DNA from: Congeria kusceri
Lineage: Eukaryota > Mollusca > Bivalvia > Myida > Dreissenidae
NCBI GenBank assembly: GCA_027627225.1
Contig: CM051033.1
Location: forward strand, 51,365,516 to 51,429,515
Direction: 5' to 3'
Length of the DNA: 64,000 nt
Shown here: one piece after another, positions 1-13,439 of the stretch
How the letters are laid out: the number at the start of each line of letters is the position of its first letter
Numbering within the stretch: the stretch's first letter is position 1
Program-made: the position numbers and the translations under genes
The notes under the pieces: model-generated
Told to the model about the DNA's origin: nothing
What the model saw: only the letters and a program-made list of their open reading frames with translations
Database searches by the model: none

Positions 1-3000
1 ATTTCAGACAATTTGTAAGCCATTGTAAGAACATGTGACCGATGAGCATATTTAGCTCACGTGAACAGGATAAGTGGCGTGAACAAAATAACACGTTTCT
101 GTAAGATGACATCAAGTGTCCGGAAAACAATTCATGGGCGCTGGGTATGTGTGATTGTCGTACGAGGTAAGTGGCGGGAACTCAAGAACACAAAATTCTT
201 TCCGATGACATTGAATTATGAGGCCACTAACAGTTTAAATGCCTCACTAACTATTGCGCAACGAATAGAGCTCCCTATGCTCTTCACACGTTTACCACGT
301 GCCCGTATGGATTGGATATTAACTGGCACATTCACGAATTTATACAAGGCAAGATAACATGCTACCTGACATAATATGTTCACACAAAAAGGCGACGCAG
401 TTTTTTAAAAGCCGGAATCTTGCTTGTATTGTATCGTCGTTGTGAATGATAACATTTACCCTGGTGTTGTCAATCATGTAATCAACTAGTGTGTGGGACA
501 TGCAGCAATATCGTTTAATGTGCGGAATAATCCAAATGTCTTGTTCGTAAATGCTGACGTGATAGTTAATAATACCTGTAAGGAAGCGATTATAATGTAC
601 TTATAACGCGATGTTTCCATACTCAAAGTCAAGGCTATTTACCGAGTTTCAGGGGTATAGAGAATATCTGCTGATTTGAACTTATTATCGTCCATTTTCT
701 ATGACAACTCATGAAATGAAAAGAGTAAACCAATGGACTTAATGATTACCAAGAAGATGTTTCCTTCTGTGTTACCTAGTTGTGAGACTCAGATTAATTA
801 TGCAAGCTGCGCTCTTACGTCATAATCTTGAGAATTCTGCAACTGGAGTTTCATTTTGTTTATGTTTGGACGTCACTTATGCTTCTTAAGTTGTTGAAAA
901 TATTTATGGTAGGAACAACTGTGCTACTTATAATGGTTGAAAGTTTGGAATAATAAATGTATGCCTTAATTTATGACGTCAGAATACACAAACTTGTGAC
1001 GTGTAATTTCTGTTCCTCCAAAAATAGTTTTTTCTTCAATTTAAATGGTAAATTGTTTTCATGACCAAAAATGAACCTCACAAGGTTTCTTTTTTATTCG
1101 TTGAACGTCAAATTTCGTTTTGTTGTTGTTGATCGAGAAAAACGATATAATTCAGATGTCATTATTTTAGTCTGTTATATTTCTTGCAATGTTGATCTTA
1201 CAAACCATAAGGTTAGGATGACCTTTTTAAATACCGAGAGCGAACGTCCGTTGCATAATCAGCAAACATAACAACACGTAAATATAATGTAATTGTGCCC
1301 AGTTTTACAAATAAAATACTTAAAACATATACATGTAGACGTTTATGTGCATGCAGTAAGTAAGCTTATCAATTATTTCATTTGTCCTAGATATAGGCAC
1401 CATGCTGTTCACGTAAATTCAATCGGTTACAATTCCTATCCTGGTTTTCAAGCTTACCAAGAGGTTTGGCGTGTATTGCTTTTGAACCGAAAATTATACT
1501 GTCACTTTGGTCTTTCGGGGGATCTCGGTCGCGATTCTCGGTTCATCTGTTATAGCTCCGATTCTTGCTGTGCAGCTTTAGCATTGCCTTCGTGTTCAGC
1601 CCTATCAGTGCCTGGCTGTTGATTTGCTTCAAAACATTGCTTTTAATAATTTAATGAGTGTAGTAAGAGCTGCAACAATTCTTTCGATGAATCGATAAAT
1701 CTATTATAAATGACCCGATTCGATTTTCGATACTAATTAGCCCATTAATGCCACAAATCGCCTTTGTTGGATGCTGAAAATTGCTGGCCAATATATATAC
1801 TAGATGGCCTGTGTTGTAAACAAAGTCACAAACAATTTCTCATATCATGTTTTATCGCCATTTAACCACTCATTATCTTTTTGAACATTTGAACTTTTCT
1901 CAGCATTTTATACAGATGTATCATTGAAACATGTGAGAAAAGTTAATTTAAAAATGGCAAAAGTAAGTTAGTATCAATTGAATTATGTTTTAGAAAAATT
2001 AAAATATTATAAATCAAATGTCATTTATGCAATGTTTCATCATTGTTTCATACTTTAAGATATACTGTATACATGGCTGTTATTTAATATATTTCCTTAC
2101 CAAAAGCATCGTACAAGGTACATCCCGAATTAGGGATGCTAGGCTAGGTGTATCATGTTTTAACACGTTATGACTGAATTATCCATGAATTTAGTATATA
2201 ATTATCTTACTGTACACTGAACAACTGATGTACACATAAGTGTATATGTTATAATAAATTTCACACATTGTATTATGATTATAATAAATATGCAATATAT
2301 TTGACTTTGATCACATATACACTCTACACGAAATACCGAAATTGGGGGTACAGGAACAGTGCAAGCAAATACGACTGAAAGAAGCTTTTGATGACCCCTG
2401 AAGGAATCTTTGTTTGTTTGTTTGTTTTGCTGGGGTTTTTCGCCGTTTTAACAGTATTTCAGTCATATCACGGCGGACAGTTAACCTACTCACACTTTTC
2501 CTGGGCAAGCTTAGCAGATCTAAGCGGTTTACCAGTACTAAGTGCACATACATATGCTAGTAACTGACAACTGCCCTACTTGAATCAGAGGTAGAGGGAA
2601 AAAGACCGTAGAACTAATTTCATGACCAATCCCACAAAAGTTATATGGCCGGGCTGGGAATAACCACAAGAAACGTGTAACTACAAATATGGTACGCATT
2701 CTGTATTACTAGAATGGAACGCTAATAATCCTATGTACATTGCATCAAACTGTTTTCCAGCTGAGACAACATGCAGTGTAAGAAAGATTTATTCACATTG
2801 AATGATCTAATCTGATTGTTGAATATAATCGCTGCATGGGTGGTGTCCACAGAATGGACCAAAACAACAGCATATACAGAATATCATGGTGGAGGACATA
2901 TTTTGCTGCCATACCAGATATGGTAATACAAAACGTGTAAAAGCTAGGCCCCAACCAACAACTGTAATAAACCATTGGGTCTGTTGGAATTGTGGCACAG

Positions 3001-3820
3001 GTTTGCACAACATACCTGATGATATATTCGCAAAGAGTAACTGCTGGAATGTCCATGGGGACCAGCAGCATTGCAACCGCGAGAACTCGCGGCGGTCAGA
3101 GGTAAAGGAGTCAACCATTTTATTATGCTAGGCCCAACGCTGAGGGTTTGTCAGCATTGTTAGAGGAAGGAAAATATATTAGCATTTGTGAACAATGTCA
3201 AGTAGGACTTCATGAAAAGTACCTTCCAGCATTTCACTGGCGCTGATGTATAAGTGGGACACAATAACTGGATATTTCAGGCAAACAATATGTTGAAATA
3301 TAGGCGTATGTAATTAGTGATAAATTGGTAGACCGTTGTTACCGGTTATGAGAACAGTAGATATGATAAACTTCAGTCACATTTATGCACTTTATTATAT
3401 TTCATATAGCATCATCCACTCATGCCTAGCATCCCATTTTTGGGATGGGACAGTAAACGTTCACATTTCACTTTTTTCACATATGATATCTAAATTCCTT
3501 TGTTCAATGCGAAAGGTGATAACCGTTTACTATAAGTATAGAAATAAAAATGTGGGCATTAATTGGCTAATCTAATAAATTTCGATTCGATTCTCCTTTT
3601 TATCTATATGCTATTTGTTATGTAAATAAAAAACTCGATCATGACATCATGGCTGCTGTAATATTGAGCTACATGTAGTTTTGACGTCACTAGTGGATAG
3701 AAATCAAAACAATGCGCATCACGCTGTATGCCTCAAACATTGTATTTGTTCCCTATTTTATGGTCTATGGTTCATTGTATGCAAACAAGCCTGTAGAAAG
3801 GAAACATGAATCGAATCGAA
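1..3820. other. AT-rich stretch without a recognisable gene
   Basis: No open frame here shows a recognisable domain, a convincing exon or conserved-looking composition. The overlapping frames on both strands near 2790-3130 lack motifs and splice support. Isolated splice-donor-like strings exist, for example after about 170, but no partner exon could be matched to them. Undetected non-coding exons cannot be excluded. Confidence 0.5.
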
Positions 3821-4597
<777 letters not shown>

Positions 4598-4622
4598 TGT
4601 CTTTTTATCTTACAAGCATGAA

Positions 4623-6045
4623 CTACTCCTTACCTACTTTTGCATTTTGTTGTTGAATGATTCGGTGTAGCTTGTTATGACGGTGTATCTTGTTATAAAG
4701 AAAATATGTAAAAGCAAAGATTGCCCCGCTGGATACAATTATGCTACCATTGCTGGAACCAAACATTACATCGGGCATTTTGCAGTCGATTTCGGCTCTT
4801 GACAACATTGTTCGTATGTGCTGTTGTCGACTGGACAGCAACCATGTTCGCAGTTGGCAAAGGTCTGGTTGCCTGCGTTGCATTCTTCTGAGCACATTTC
4901 GGTTTCTGTTGTATTTTGTTATAAAAAAAACAAAGCGTTAAAAGATATTATAACATATAAAATGACTTTAGATAAAGACAAATTAATTTAACATACATGA
5001 AAATACAAGTATTAGGTATTATGTCTAGTAAAAGTTAACTTGATAAAATGACACAAGCACTGAGACAAATACATGCATGTACTCCTGGAAAAATTGACAA
5101 TCGGAATATTAGTTGTATTATATACCACATTAAAAATAATTGTTATCATTACAATACAAAACTTTGCTCTGTAAGTTTAAGCAATAAAACCCCCAGAAAT
5201 GTCCGAAAATTGTGCATGTACGATTGCAAAACTAAAACAAAATCAATGTCTCATAGAATTTCTTCTTCTACTTATTTTTATTTCAATTATTATTAAACTG
5301 AAGAGAAATGTTCATGTGACATTTTCTATTATACAAAATATTCGAATGCGCATCTGAAAATATGGACCGTTATACATAAAAGCTTCATGCAAATGGCCAC
5401 ATGGTCCCTATTCACAATAAAATGTAAGTATACTCAAGACTATAGCTTAAAATCGTAACATCCCTAAAGTATGTTGCTGTTTTATTTACAAATAGTTTGC
5501 TTTAAAATGGTCTTATCTGAGTTGGCATTAAATAAATGTTTCTACTCACGATTTTAAAAAAAGATAAATTTATTAAGTAAAATCAACTTTCCCTCTGAGC
5601 TATATAAATGTAAGCCAATTTGGTATATGCTTTTCTGTGAAATCTCGAATTATATTGGTGGAATACAATTATATATTTTCACTGTTTGAGCAGTGAAAAT
5701 ATAAGCTTTCTTTTTATTTTCACTGCAACGAAAATATCATTTTCTATGAACACTCGTGAAATAAAATACGATTTTACACCGAAATCAACAAATATCATCT
5801 CTATATTTAGTTGCGTATTCTATTAATCAATAATTGGATATGTTAAGATGCTTGAGTTGTTTTTATTTCATAAACGTTAAATCCCATTGCGACGATATTG
5901 ATTAAGGAATACATGACTATTTACTGGCATTTGACCTAAAATGAATAATTATAATGCAAAAATAGTAGACATGTTTATATATTAAAAAAATATATAACTC
6001 ACGCAGCAGAGTGCAAATCAATAGATATCCAAAGAAAGCGTTCAT
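4623..6045 (-). pseudogene. Small cysteine-rich single-pass membrane protein gene, two exons, one frameshift
   Basis: Exon 1 (6045-6003) starts with ATG and encodes a 14-residue hydrophobic leader beginning MNAFFGYLLIC. It ends at a GTGAGT donor in phase 1. Exon 2 (4905-4623) follows a good acceptor (T-rich tract ending in ACAACAG), and the phase matches. The joined frame has eight cysteines at about residues 19, 23, 33, 37, 38, 48, 49 and 58, including two CC pairs, and then stops at 4768-4766. A one-base shift near 4770-4778 would continue into a hydrophobic segment (GSIIVSSGAIFAFTYFLY) and a short basic tail ending at 4623. Signal peptide, CC-rich ectodomain, one membrane span and short tail resemble the Shisa/CYYR/VOPP (STMC6) type of protein, but that assignment is only an inference. 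The frameshift may be real inactivation or a sequencing error. A 41-nt GT-AG segment (4766-4726 region) would also restore frame but is unusually short for an intron. Confidence 0.5.
5660..5710. repeat. Hairpin within a MITE-like sequence
   Basis: TATATTTTCACTG and CAGTGAAAATATA are perfect 13-bp inverted arms around a 6-base loop near 5670-5701. A further TTTTCACTGC copy follows at about 5717. Such TTTTCACTG/CAGTGAAAA hairpins are typical of short foldback repeats. The outer limits of the element were not resolved. It lies in the intron of the small membrane protein gene. Confidence 0.5.
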
Positions 6046-6248
6046 GTTTCCTGTGTAAGATGCAACTATATAAGTCATGTACAATAAACGTATATAGTCG
6101 AAACAAGGTTTTGTGAGATTGATAATGGCGTTAATTAGTATTTAAAAAATAAATAAACAAGGTATTGTTTAAACCACACAATGCTGATTTTCAATTGTGA
6201 TGGCTCGTGTATACAGTATAGATTACTTTGATGCGTTGATCGGCATGT

Positions 6249-6337
6249 GACAACATTGTACTGTGGAAATAATTAACAGACAACATTGTACTGTGGAAAT
6301 ACTTAACAGACAACATTGTACTTGGAAATAATTAACA
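6249..6337 (+). repeat. Three tandem copies of a 30-bp unit
   Basis: The unit begins GACAACATTGTACTGTGG and repeats at 6249, 6279 and 6309. The third copy lacks two bases. No coding potential. Confidence 0.9.
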
Positions 6338-6353
6338 AATCAGCCTTAATAGC

Positions 6354-6656
6354 TAATTAACGGTCTGGTTAAACTTAATCGTTTAATCGCCATAAACGTA
6401 TCGTGTTCTCGATAAAAGTATTATTTTCTTTGTTTTGTAGTTATGAATTAAATCTAATTAATGATCTGGTTTAACTTAATCGTTTAATCGCCATAAAAGT
6501 ATCGTGTTCTCGATAAAAGTATTATTTTCTTTGTTTTGTAGTTATGAATTAAATCTAATTAACGGTCTGGTTAAACTTAATCGTTTAATCGCCATAAAAG
6601 TATCGTGTTCTCGATAAAAGTATTATTTTCTTTGTTTTGTAGTTATGAATTAAATC
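6354..6656 (+). repeat. Three tandem copies of a 101-bp unit
   Basis: Copies start at 6354, 6455 and 6556 with TAATTAA followed by a CTGGTT motif, and end in TTATGAATTAAATC. They differ at only a few bases, so the duplication is recent. Each copy includes TCGTTTAATCGCC and ATCGTGTTCTCGAT. Confidence 0.92.
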
Positions 6657-7319
6657 GGCAATACATAAATAGGCATTCCTGTAGCTTCATTAAAGATCTA
6701 CGTGTACCATACAGCGTGCGTGTGAATAACATTTAGAAGATGAATTTTGTGTGGAAAGCTTTTACAAATTCATCAGAGTGTTGTATCTTAACTTTCAAGT
6801 CTATGTTATAACACAGGGAATAATGGTCAGTCAGTTATACTTCCTGACTCTATGTAAGATCAAGGTATTTGGTTTACCTGCGCATTTTCATTCGAGACAA
6901 AGCGCAAGTCAGTTTTATGACAGATATCAGGTCGTTCCGACTCTGTTTAAGTATTAGGCTTACACACTAATGGCGGGAAATCCAAGTTCATTTCAAACAG
7001 TAAACCTAAATCATTCGATGACTCATTAAATAGGGATTTGGATATTCTGCGTCCGTATAGCAGTAGGGTGGCTATAACGCGAGGAACTCGAAGATGATAT
7101 CGAATGTCATAGGTCAAATGGCAAGAAGTGCTCGACATTCGTCTTATATATACATATAACTTTCCACGAGTTGGCTTACTCACTTACTGTCTTAATACAG
7201 ACAAAACTCATTCAGTTTTATATATATAAAGGAGGAGTTCCGAAGATCCTTAAATAATATTCTACTTTTAGATTTGCGAAAACCAACACGTTTACGTGGA
7301 CTGGTTGGTTGTGAATAAT

Positions 7320-7520
7320 TAAAGGGACTTGTTCACAGATTGTTCGTATTTTTGAAAAATGTCATTAAATGTCTTTATTGGAAAAACTTCACCATCTGGA
7401 ATAATCTAAAATGAATAGTTAATAAAGAAAAAATGTTAAATGGAAAAAAAAATCTGCCTACCCCGGGACTCGAACCGGGTACCTTGTAGAATGGCTTAAT
7501 GCCATTGTTTATAGATCTTT
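7320..7520 (-). repeat. Short interspersed element with tRNA-like B box
   Basis: The minus strand carries GGTTCGAGTCC (7476-7466), a perfect Pol III B box inside a T-arm-like context. No matching 5' half or acceptor stem is present, so it is not an intact tRNA gene. The left end reads GGGACTTGTTCACAGATT, a terminus also seen at about 27214 and, as an inverted pair, at 51154 and 53715. It is probably one copy of a tRNA-related dispersed repeat. Confidence 0.5.
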
Positions 7521-8947
7521 TTTTCCACCTACATGTTAAACCAGCAGTGTTCAAGGAAACTATTTTCCATTGAATTGACTTTTAAAGCAACTAAATTGAA
7601 CCATGTGCTCCTTTGCGTGAACAAAAGAGCACGTGGTAGAAAATTAAACAATTATCTTAAAACAATGACTGGATAAAACATATAAGCGAAATTTGATTTG
7701 ACAATGTTTATTATGCCTACTATTCTAATACCCAGCTAAAATATGTTATTATTTATACGAATATGTGCACACTCTGTACAAGATAACTTACTATGCATAT
7801 TTATTTTATTTCAAGAAAGATTTATTTTGTGTTACATAACGTACCGTATTTATCTTCTACGTACCAATTGCATTCTTCTTAACTTAACGTTCTGTGTGCG
7901 AAAACAATTATTATACATAAATAATTTCGAACATATAACGCACTGAAAAAAAACAACAACAAAATCATTGTTTAATGATTACATCGTTTAAACTTTATAT
8001 GTATATATACTTCATGTTATACCCTATAAAGGTTTCGCGTCTATATGGAATATAATTTTTCGAAACGTTAACCTGCGATGTTTGATGCAGCAAATAAATA
8101 AACATTCCCGAGAGAAAAGCGAATTCACAGCTTTAATAATAAAATCACGTAACAATCGCCAAGCGGGCTTTCATAATTGTATTTGTTTTCATGTATTTAA
8201 TCATTGGAACATAACAAGGCATTCCACTTGCTAGACTAATTAAATATGCCGTTTTATTTCTAGACAACATGGATGTTTAATTGCATTGCGTGTGGAAAGC
8301 TTTTATATGTGCAGAAAAGTAATGTAATGTTATGCAATATATGTTAGATGACAGATAAAATGTAAGCCAGCTTATTAACCTACGACAGATTGGTCAGTTA
8401 TTCTTCCTGATTGCATGGCATTTGATTGTATGACAATTAATTGCATGACATTTGTCATACACGAAAAGGAAGGTTTATTTCAGGCAAAAAGCAAGTGAGT
8501 GTGATGACACGATTCGGATTATTTTGTTTCTGATTAAAAACCAGCTAATAGGCACACAATTTAGAACACCTCTGTTTCTATACATCATTTAATAGTAAAG
8601 TGCTGAAACTCGAGAAAATAATTGCCTTCTCCTTCATACTGAACGATGGACCAACATGGCAAAGGACGCTCGGTAGGCGCCCTTGTTTATAGATTCTTTA
8701 CCACTAACATGTTAAACGTACTGAACTCCAGATGGGCATTAAAATGTGCGTTGATTGTAGTTCTGCCTAAACGGTAAAACCATGAGTAAAACCACCACCA
8801 TTTGTATAGAACAAGATTAAATACTGTCATAAGCTGTATATTTCATTACAAAATACAAGCTCAATAAACTCGCTTTTTTCTTAGACCTGGTATTCCCGAT
8901 TTAAAAAATACCTTGCCATACCCCAATTCATGCACCTGATTCAAGTG

Positions 8948-8959
8948 TGCGCATGCGCA
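8948..8959. promoter_or_regulatory. NRF1-type palindrome
   Basis: TGCGCATGCGCA is a perfect match to the palindromic NRF1 binding consensus and stands out in an AT-rich surrounding. A CACATGA-type E-box follows at about 8982. No downstream coding exon was found before array A begins at 9246, so a promoter role is only possible. Confidence 0.3.
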
Positions 8960-9245
8960 ACACGACAAAACTAAACTGTCACATGATTATTCTAAATATA
9001 AACGGTGCTATTTTCAAATTACTCGACGGGTTATAGCGCTGTTATAGATTTTAGGACGATCAAACGACGAAAACAAAAAAAACAAAACACATTGTTTTAC
9101 AGGTAAATAAAATTGACTAATAATTTTTTATTTTGTTCCATACAATTATGTATAAAAGTATGTATCTTTGACAATATTATTTCTTTTTTTTACGATTGGA
9201 CCATATGGAGGTTAGTACCCTTAAACCAGTAATGAAATAATTAGG

Positions 9246-11215
9246 TCCATGAAGTTGGCTAGGTAATGGGAATTGGGAATTCAATATCGAGCCAGGGTCG
9301 AATACCCAGCTGGGTATTGGGTATTCGAACTTTAGCGAATAACGAGCCAGAACCGAATACCCAGCTGGGTATTGGGTATTCGAACTATTGCGAATATCGA
9401 GCCAGGGTCGAATACCCAGCTGGGTATTGGGTATTCGAACTATTGCGAATATCGAGCCAGGGTCGAATACCCAGCTGGGTATTGGGTATTCGAACTTTAG
9501 CGAATAACGAGCCAGAATCGAATACCCAGCTGGGTATTGGGTATTCGAACTATTGCGAATATCGAGCCAGGGTCGAATACCCAGCTGGGTATTGGGTATT
9601 CGAACTTTAGCGAATAACGAGCCAGAACCGAATACCCAGCTGGGTATTGGGTATTCGAACTATTGCGAATATCGAGCCAGGGTCGAATACCCAGCTGGGT
9701 ATTGGGTATTCGAACTATTGCGAATATCGAGCCAGGGTCGAATACCCAGCTGGGTATTGGGTATTCGAACTTTAGCGAATAACGAGCCAGAATCGAATAC
9801 CCAGCTGGGTATTGGGTATTCGAACTATTGCGAATATCGAGCCAGGGTCGAATACCCAGCTGGGTATTGGGTATTCGAACTTTAGCGAATAACGAGCCAG
9901 AATCGAATACCCAGCTGGGTATTGGGTATTCGAACTATTGCGAATATCGAGCCAGGGTCGAATACCCAGCTGGGTATTGGGTATTCGAACTTTAGCGAAT
10001 AACGAGCCAGAACCGAATACCCAGCTGGGTATTGGGTATTCGATCTATTGCGAATATCGAGCCAGGGTCGAATACCCAGCTGGGTATTGGGTATTCGAAC
10101 TATTGCGAATATCGAGCCAGGGTCGAATACCCAGCTGGGTATTGGGTATTCGAACTATTGCGAATATCGAGCCAGGGTCGAATACCCAGCTGGGTATTGG
10201 GTATTCGAACTTTAGCGAATAACGAGCCAGAATCGAATACCCAGCTGGGTATTGGGTATTCGAACTATTGCGAATATCGAGCCAGGGTCGAATACCCAGC
10301 TGGGTATTGGGTATTCGAACTTTAGCGAATAACGAGCCAGAATCGAATACCCAGCTGGGTATTGGGTATTCGAACTATTTCGAATATCGAGCCAGGGTCG
10401 AATACCCAGCTGAGTATTGGGTATTCGAACTTTAGCGAATAACGAGCCAGAATCGAATACCCAGCTGGGTATTGGGTATTCGAACTATTGCGAATATCGA
10501 GCCAGGATCGAATACCCAGCTGGGTATTGGGTATTCGAACTATTGCGAATATCGAGCCAGGGTCGAATACCCAGCTGGGCATTGGGTATTCGAATTTTTG
10601 CGAATATCGAGCCGGGGTCGAATACCCAGCTGGGTATTGGGTATTCGAAGTTTAGCGAATAACGAGCCAGAATCGAATACCCAGCTGGGTATTGGGTATT
10701 CGAACTATTGCGAATATCGAGCCAGGATCGAATACCCAGCTGGGTATTGGGTATTCGAACTATTGCGAATATCGAGCCAAGGTCGAATACCCAGCTGGAT
10801 ATTGGGTATTGACACTGCAGCGAATATCGAGCCTGGACTTGGGTATTAAAACTTTAGCAAATATCAGACCAAGGCCGAATCCCCTGCTGGGAATCGGGCA
10901 TTGACACTTTAGCGAATATCGAGCCAAGGTTGAATAACCAGCTGGGATTTGGCTATCGAACTTATAGCGAATATTGAGCTAATGTCGAATTCCCAGCTGT
11001 GAATTTGGTACTTAAACTTTAGCGAAAATCGAGCCAACGTCGAACATCAAGTTGGGATTGGTTATTCAAATTATAACGAATATCGAGCCAAGGTCGAATG
11101 CTTGGCTGGGAATTGGGTAATCAAACTACAGCGAATATCGAGCCAAGGCCAAATGCCCCGCTCGGAATTGGGTACTCAAACTATAGCGAATATCGGGCCA
11201 GGGAAGGAAACATAG
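9246..11215 (+). repeat. Array A: 55-bp minisatellite, about 35 copies
   Basis: The monomer is 55 bp and contains the perfect palindrome AATACCCAGCTGGGTATT followed by GGGTATTCGAAC. Two monomer classes alternate: one ends CTATTGCGAATATCGAGCC, the other TTTAGCGAATAACGAGCC. They form local five-monomer (about 275-bp) patterns, for example near 9284 and 9559. Copies from 9290 to 10790 are nearly identical. From about 10800 to 11215 they decay progressively, as expected at the edge of an array homogenised by unequal exchange. The left flank (GGTCCATGAAGTTGGCTAGG at 9244-9263) recurs inverted at the right end of array B. Since 55 is not a multiple of three, the open frames across the array are artefacts. 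Confidence 0.97.
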
Positions 11216-11489
11216 TTCTGTTTTGCTTCTTAATTTCCGAGTTTGTAACCATATTTAACCGCTATTTCGAACACCGTTATATTGAATTAATCGTGTTTTT
11301 TATTTTTTTATTTTTTATTTTTTTCGATCTCGATTTTTTCCTCCTTTATTTAACTAAAATATACATCGTTAATTCGAATTTCCTTATTCGAATTCATTTC
11401 TATTTTAACTAAAATTTCGGTCCAAACAACGTGTTTCACACATAATCATCACTGTTTATTTCGATGTTGAAGCTGACTTGAAAAGGTGT

Positions 11490-11569
11490 GATTACTTAGC
11501 CGCCATCGCCCAATTTTGTTTTCGCGCCTACCATTGTCTTCTGGTTCAAGTCAGTGCTGATCGGTAAGT
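11490..11569 (+). promoter_or_regulatory. Promoter or first-exon-like segment
   Basis: A short GC-richer island holds GCCGCCAT (YY1-type on the minus strand, 11499-11506), TTTTCGCGCC (E2F-type, 11519-11528) and a good splice donor GTAAGT at 11564-11569. These together suggest a 5' UTR exon read rightward, but no downstream coding exon on the plus strand was recognised. It lies about 280 bp past the decayed edge of array A. Confidence 0.25.
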
Positions 11570-12439
11570 AATCATCATTAATTGGATGTACGATATTGCG
11601 CATTTCGAAGTGTTTATCGGTAAAGTGCTCAATCATATAATTATTGCTTTGTTATTTCTGTAGAGTTTATTGATTTTTATAATATCTACAATAGTATTTA
11701 CGATCCTTTATATCCAAGTACATATTAATATCCGCTTAACGTATAACTGCAACTTTAAGTCGCTACTTTTTGACCGTTAGTACAGTTTACCGGTTTACAA
11801 TTCATCTGTTTTGTACTGATGAAAGTAACGGTAGTACATTATTCTCGCTAAGAAAACGAATACTGAACTGGGCTTTTCCATTGTCGCTGTAGCACCACAT
11901 TAAATGAATACATACCGGACATTTACATCGATTTGTGATGCATTGTCGTATATTTTTGCACTTACCATGGCGACCATTGATTTTATGACAATGCTTCGTA
12001 TTGCTGATAATGCTCATACAAAAATGTTTCTTGCGTTATAATTTTAATAACTTGATGTCATTGCTTATTAAAGCAAACGTCCGGGAATGTACACAACAAT
12101 CTTCACGTCATTTAATGACAACATTGAGCAGCCTATTCGTTTGTTATTTGTGATAGTTTTTCGAGTAAACCAAACATTAGAATGGCACTGTCTCAAAACC
12201 CCGGCATCCTTAATAAGGATAAGAGGGCCAGTTTCGGGGAACGAAAAGGGGGTTGACACATTTGACACGCATGTATAAATCTCTACGGAATGAATAGATC
12301 TGAATTGTAACGTTTATAAATGTAACCAATATGATACTGTAGGCAGACTCTGGGGAATACATGAATTCACATATTGTTCAAGATCATTTGATAACGAAAC
12401 GAAAGTTGAATTCACTTTTTATAGCATAATAATTTATAC

Positions 12440-12481
<42 letters not shown>

Positions 12482-13430
12482 TAGCATCGCCATCTTCATT
12501 TTTCATGTTGACTTGGATATAACATGATTTTCTCATATTAGACATAAGTTGCGAACAACATGTTAATAATGAAACAATTCTAATTTATATTTAGTTGCAC
12601 ACTTATTTTCATATGTTAAAATATGTTTACATTGCATATTATGACATAATTCGCACAAAAAGAAAAGAAAAAGACAGAGTAGAACGCGTGAAGAATGATA
12701 TCATTATTTTTACACGTGTGAAAATGGGATATTACTTTTCACAGGAAGTAAATTGTGAGTTTTGAAAAATAAGGTTTATCAAATTGATATGACATGTACA
12801 CTTTAAAAAGAAGTAAAGTAGAATAAAACACGTACATTTCAATTAACTTATTTAATTAATTTTATTGAATCAATTAAAGAATGAACATAATAAGACATTA
12901 TTGTTGACACCGATAAATATATGTCATCATTCATTCAATATAACATGTTTCTTGATGACTAGTTTGGTGTTGTGAAAAACAAGCTTTTACATGTGACTTT
13001 CAAACTTTGTTTCAAGACATTGCTGCAAACGATTTTCTAAAATAAATGTGTTTGCTATAGCTCAAGAATTAGTACGAAAGTATTGTCCAAAAATAAATAC
13101 ACTGTATTGCCTATACGTGTATCACAATAGACGAGTAAGATTATTTATAACATCGTTGTGAAAAAATAAACCCACACCATTCTTAATAGCATATAATGTT
13201 TAACGACTATTAACATGGTGCTAAATAGGTCATACCGAACATATACAATATAATACATGCACATACATCCAAAAGAAAGTACTGCCTGTAGCAGGAGCGA
13301 AGTTCTAATCGCTTTCTAAGCAAAGTTAGAGACATTTTCTTAACAGAGCCGTACCAGTTGAACGTAGATGTATCAAATACCATGATTCCCCCGTCACATG
13401 TTTGGACACCAATTCACCAGTCACTTAAAA
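11570..13430. other. No gene recognised; short (ATC)n tract at 12441-12482
   Basis: AT-rich sequence. Overlapping frames on both strands near 12068-12278 have no domain or splice support. Apart from the (ATC)n microsatellite I see no repeat structure. Confidence 0.5.
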
Positions 13431-13439
13431 AGGACTTGC

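Noticed and set aside
2793..3131. Overlapping frames on both strands, including a Cys-containing one (HWVCWNCGTGLHN)
   Set aside because: No conserved domain, splice signals or codon pattern; frames of this size are expected by chance.
6067..6073. TATATAG as a TATA box for the small membrane protein gene
   Set aside because: It lies only about 22 bp upstream of the start codon, too close to leave room for a transcription start upstream of the ATG.
9266..10904. Long overlapping frames with LGIGYSNYCEYRARVEYPAG-type repeats in array A, and similar ones in array B
   Set aside because: They arise from a 55-bp tandem repeat read through all three frames, occur on both strands, and have no start context, splice sites or domain.
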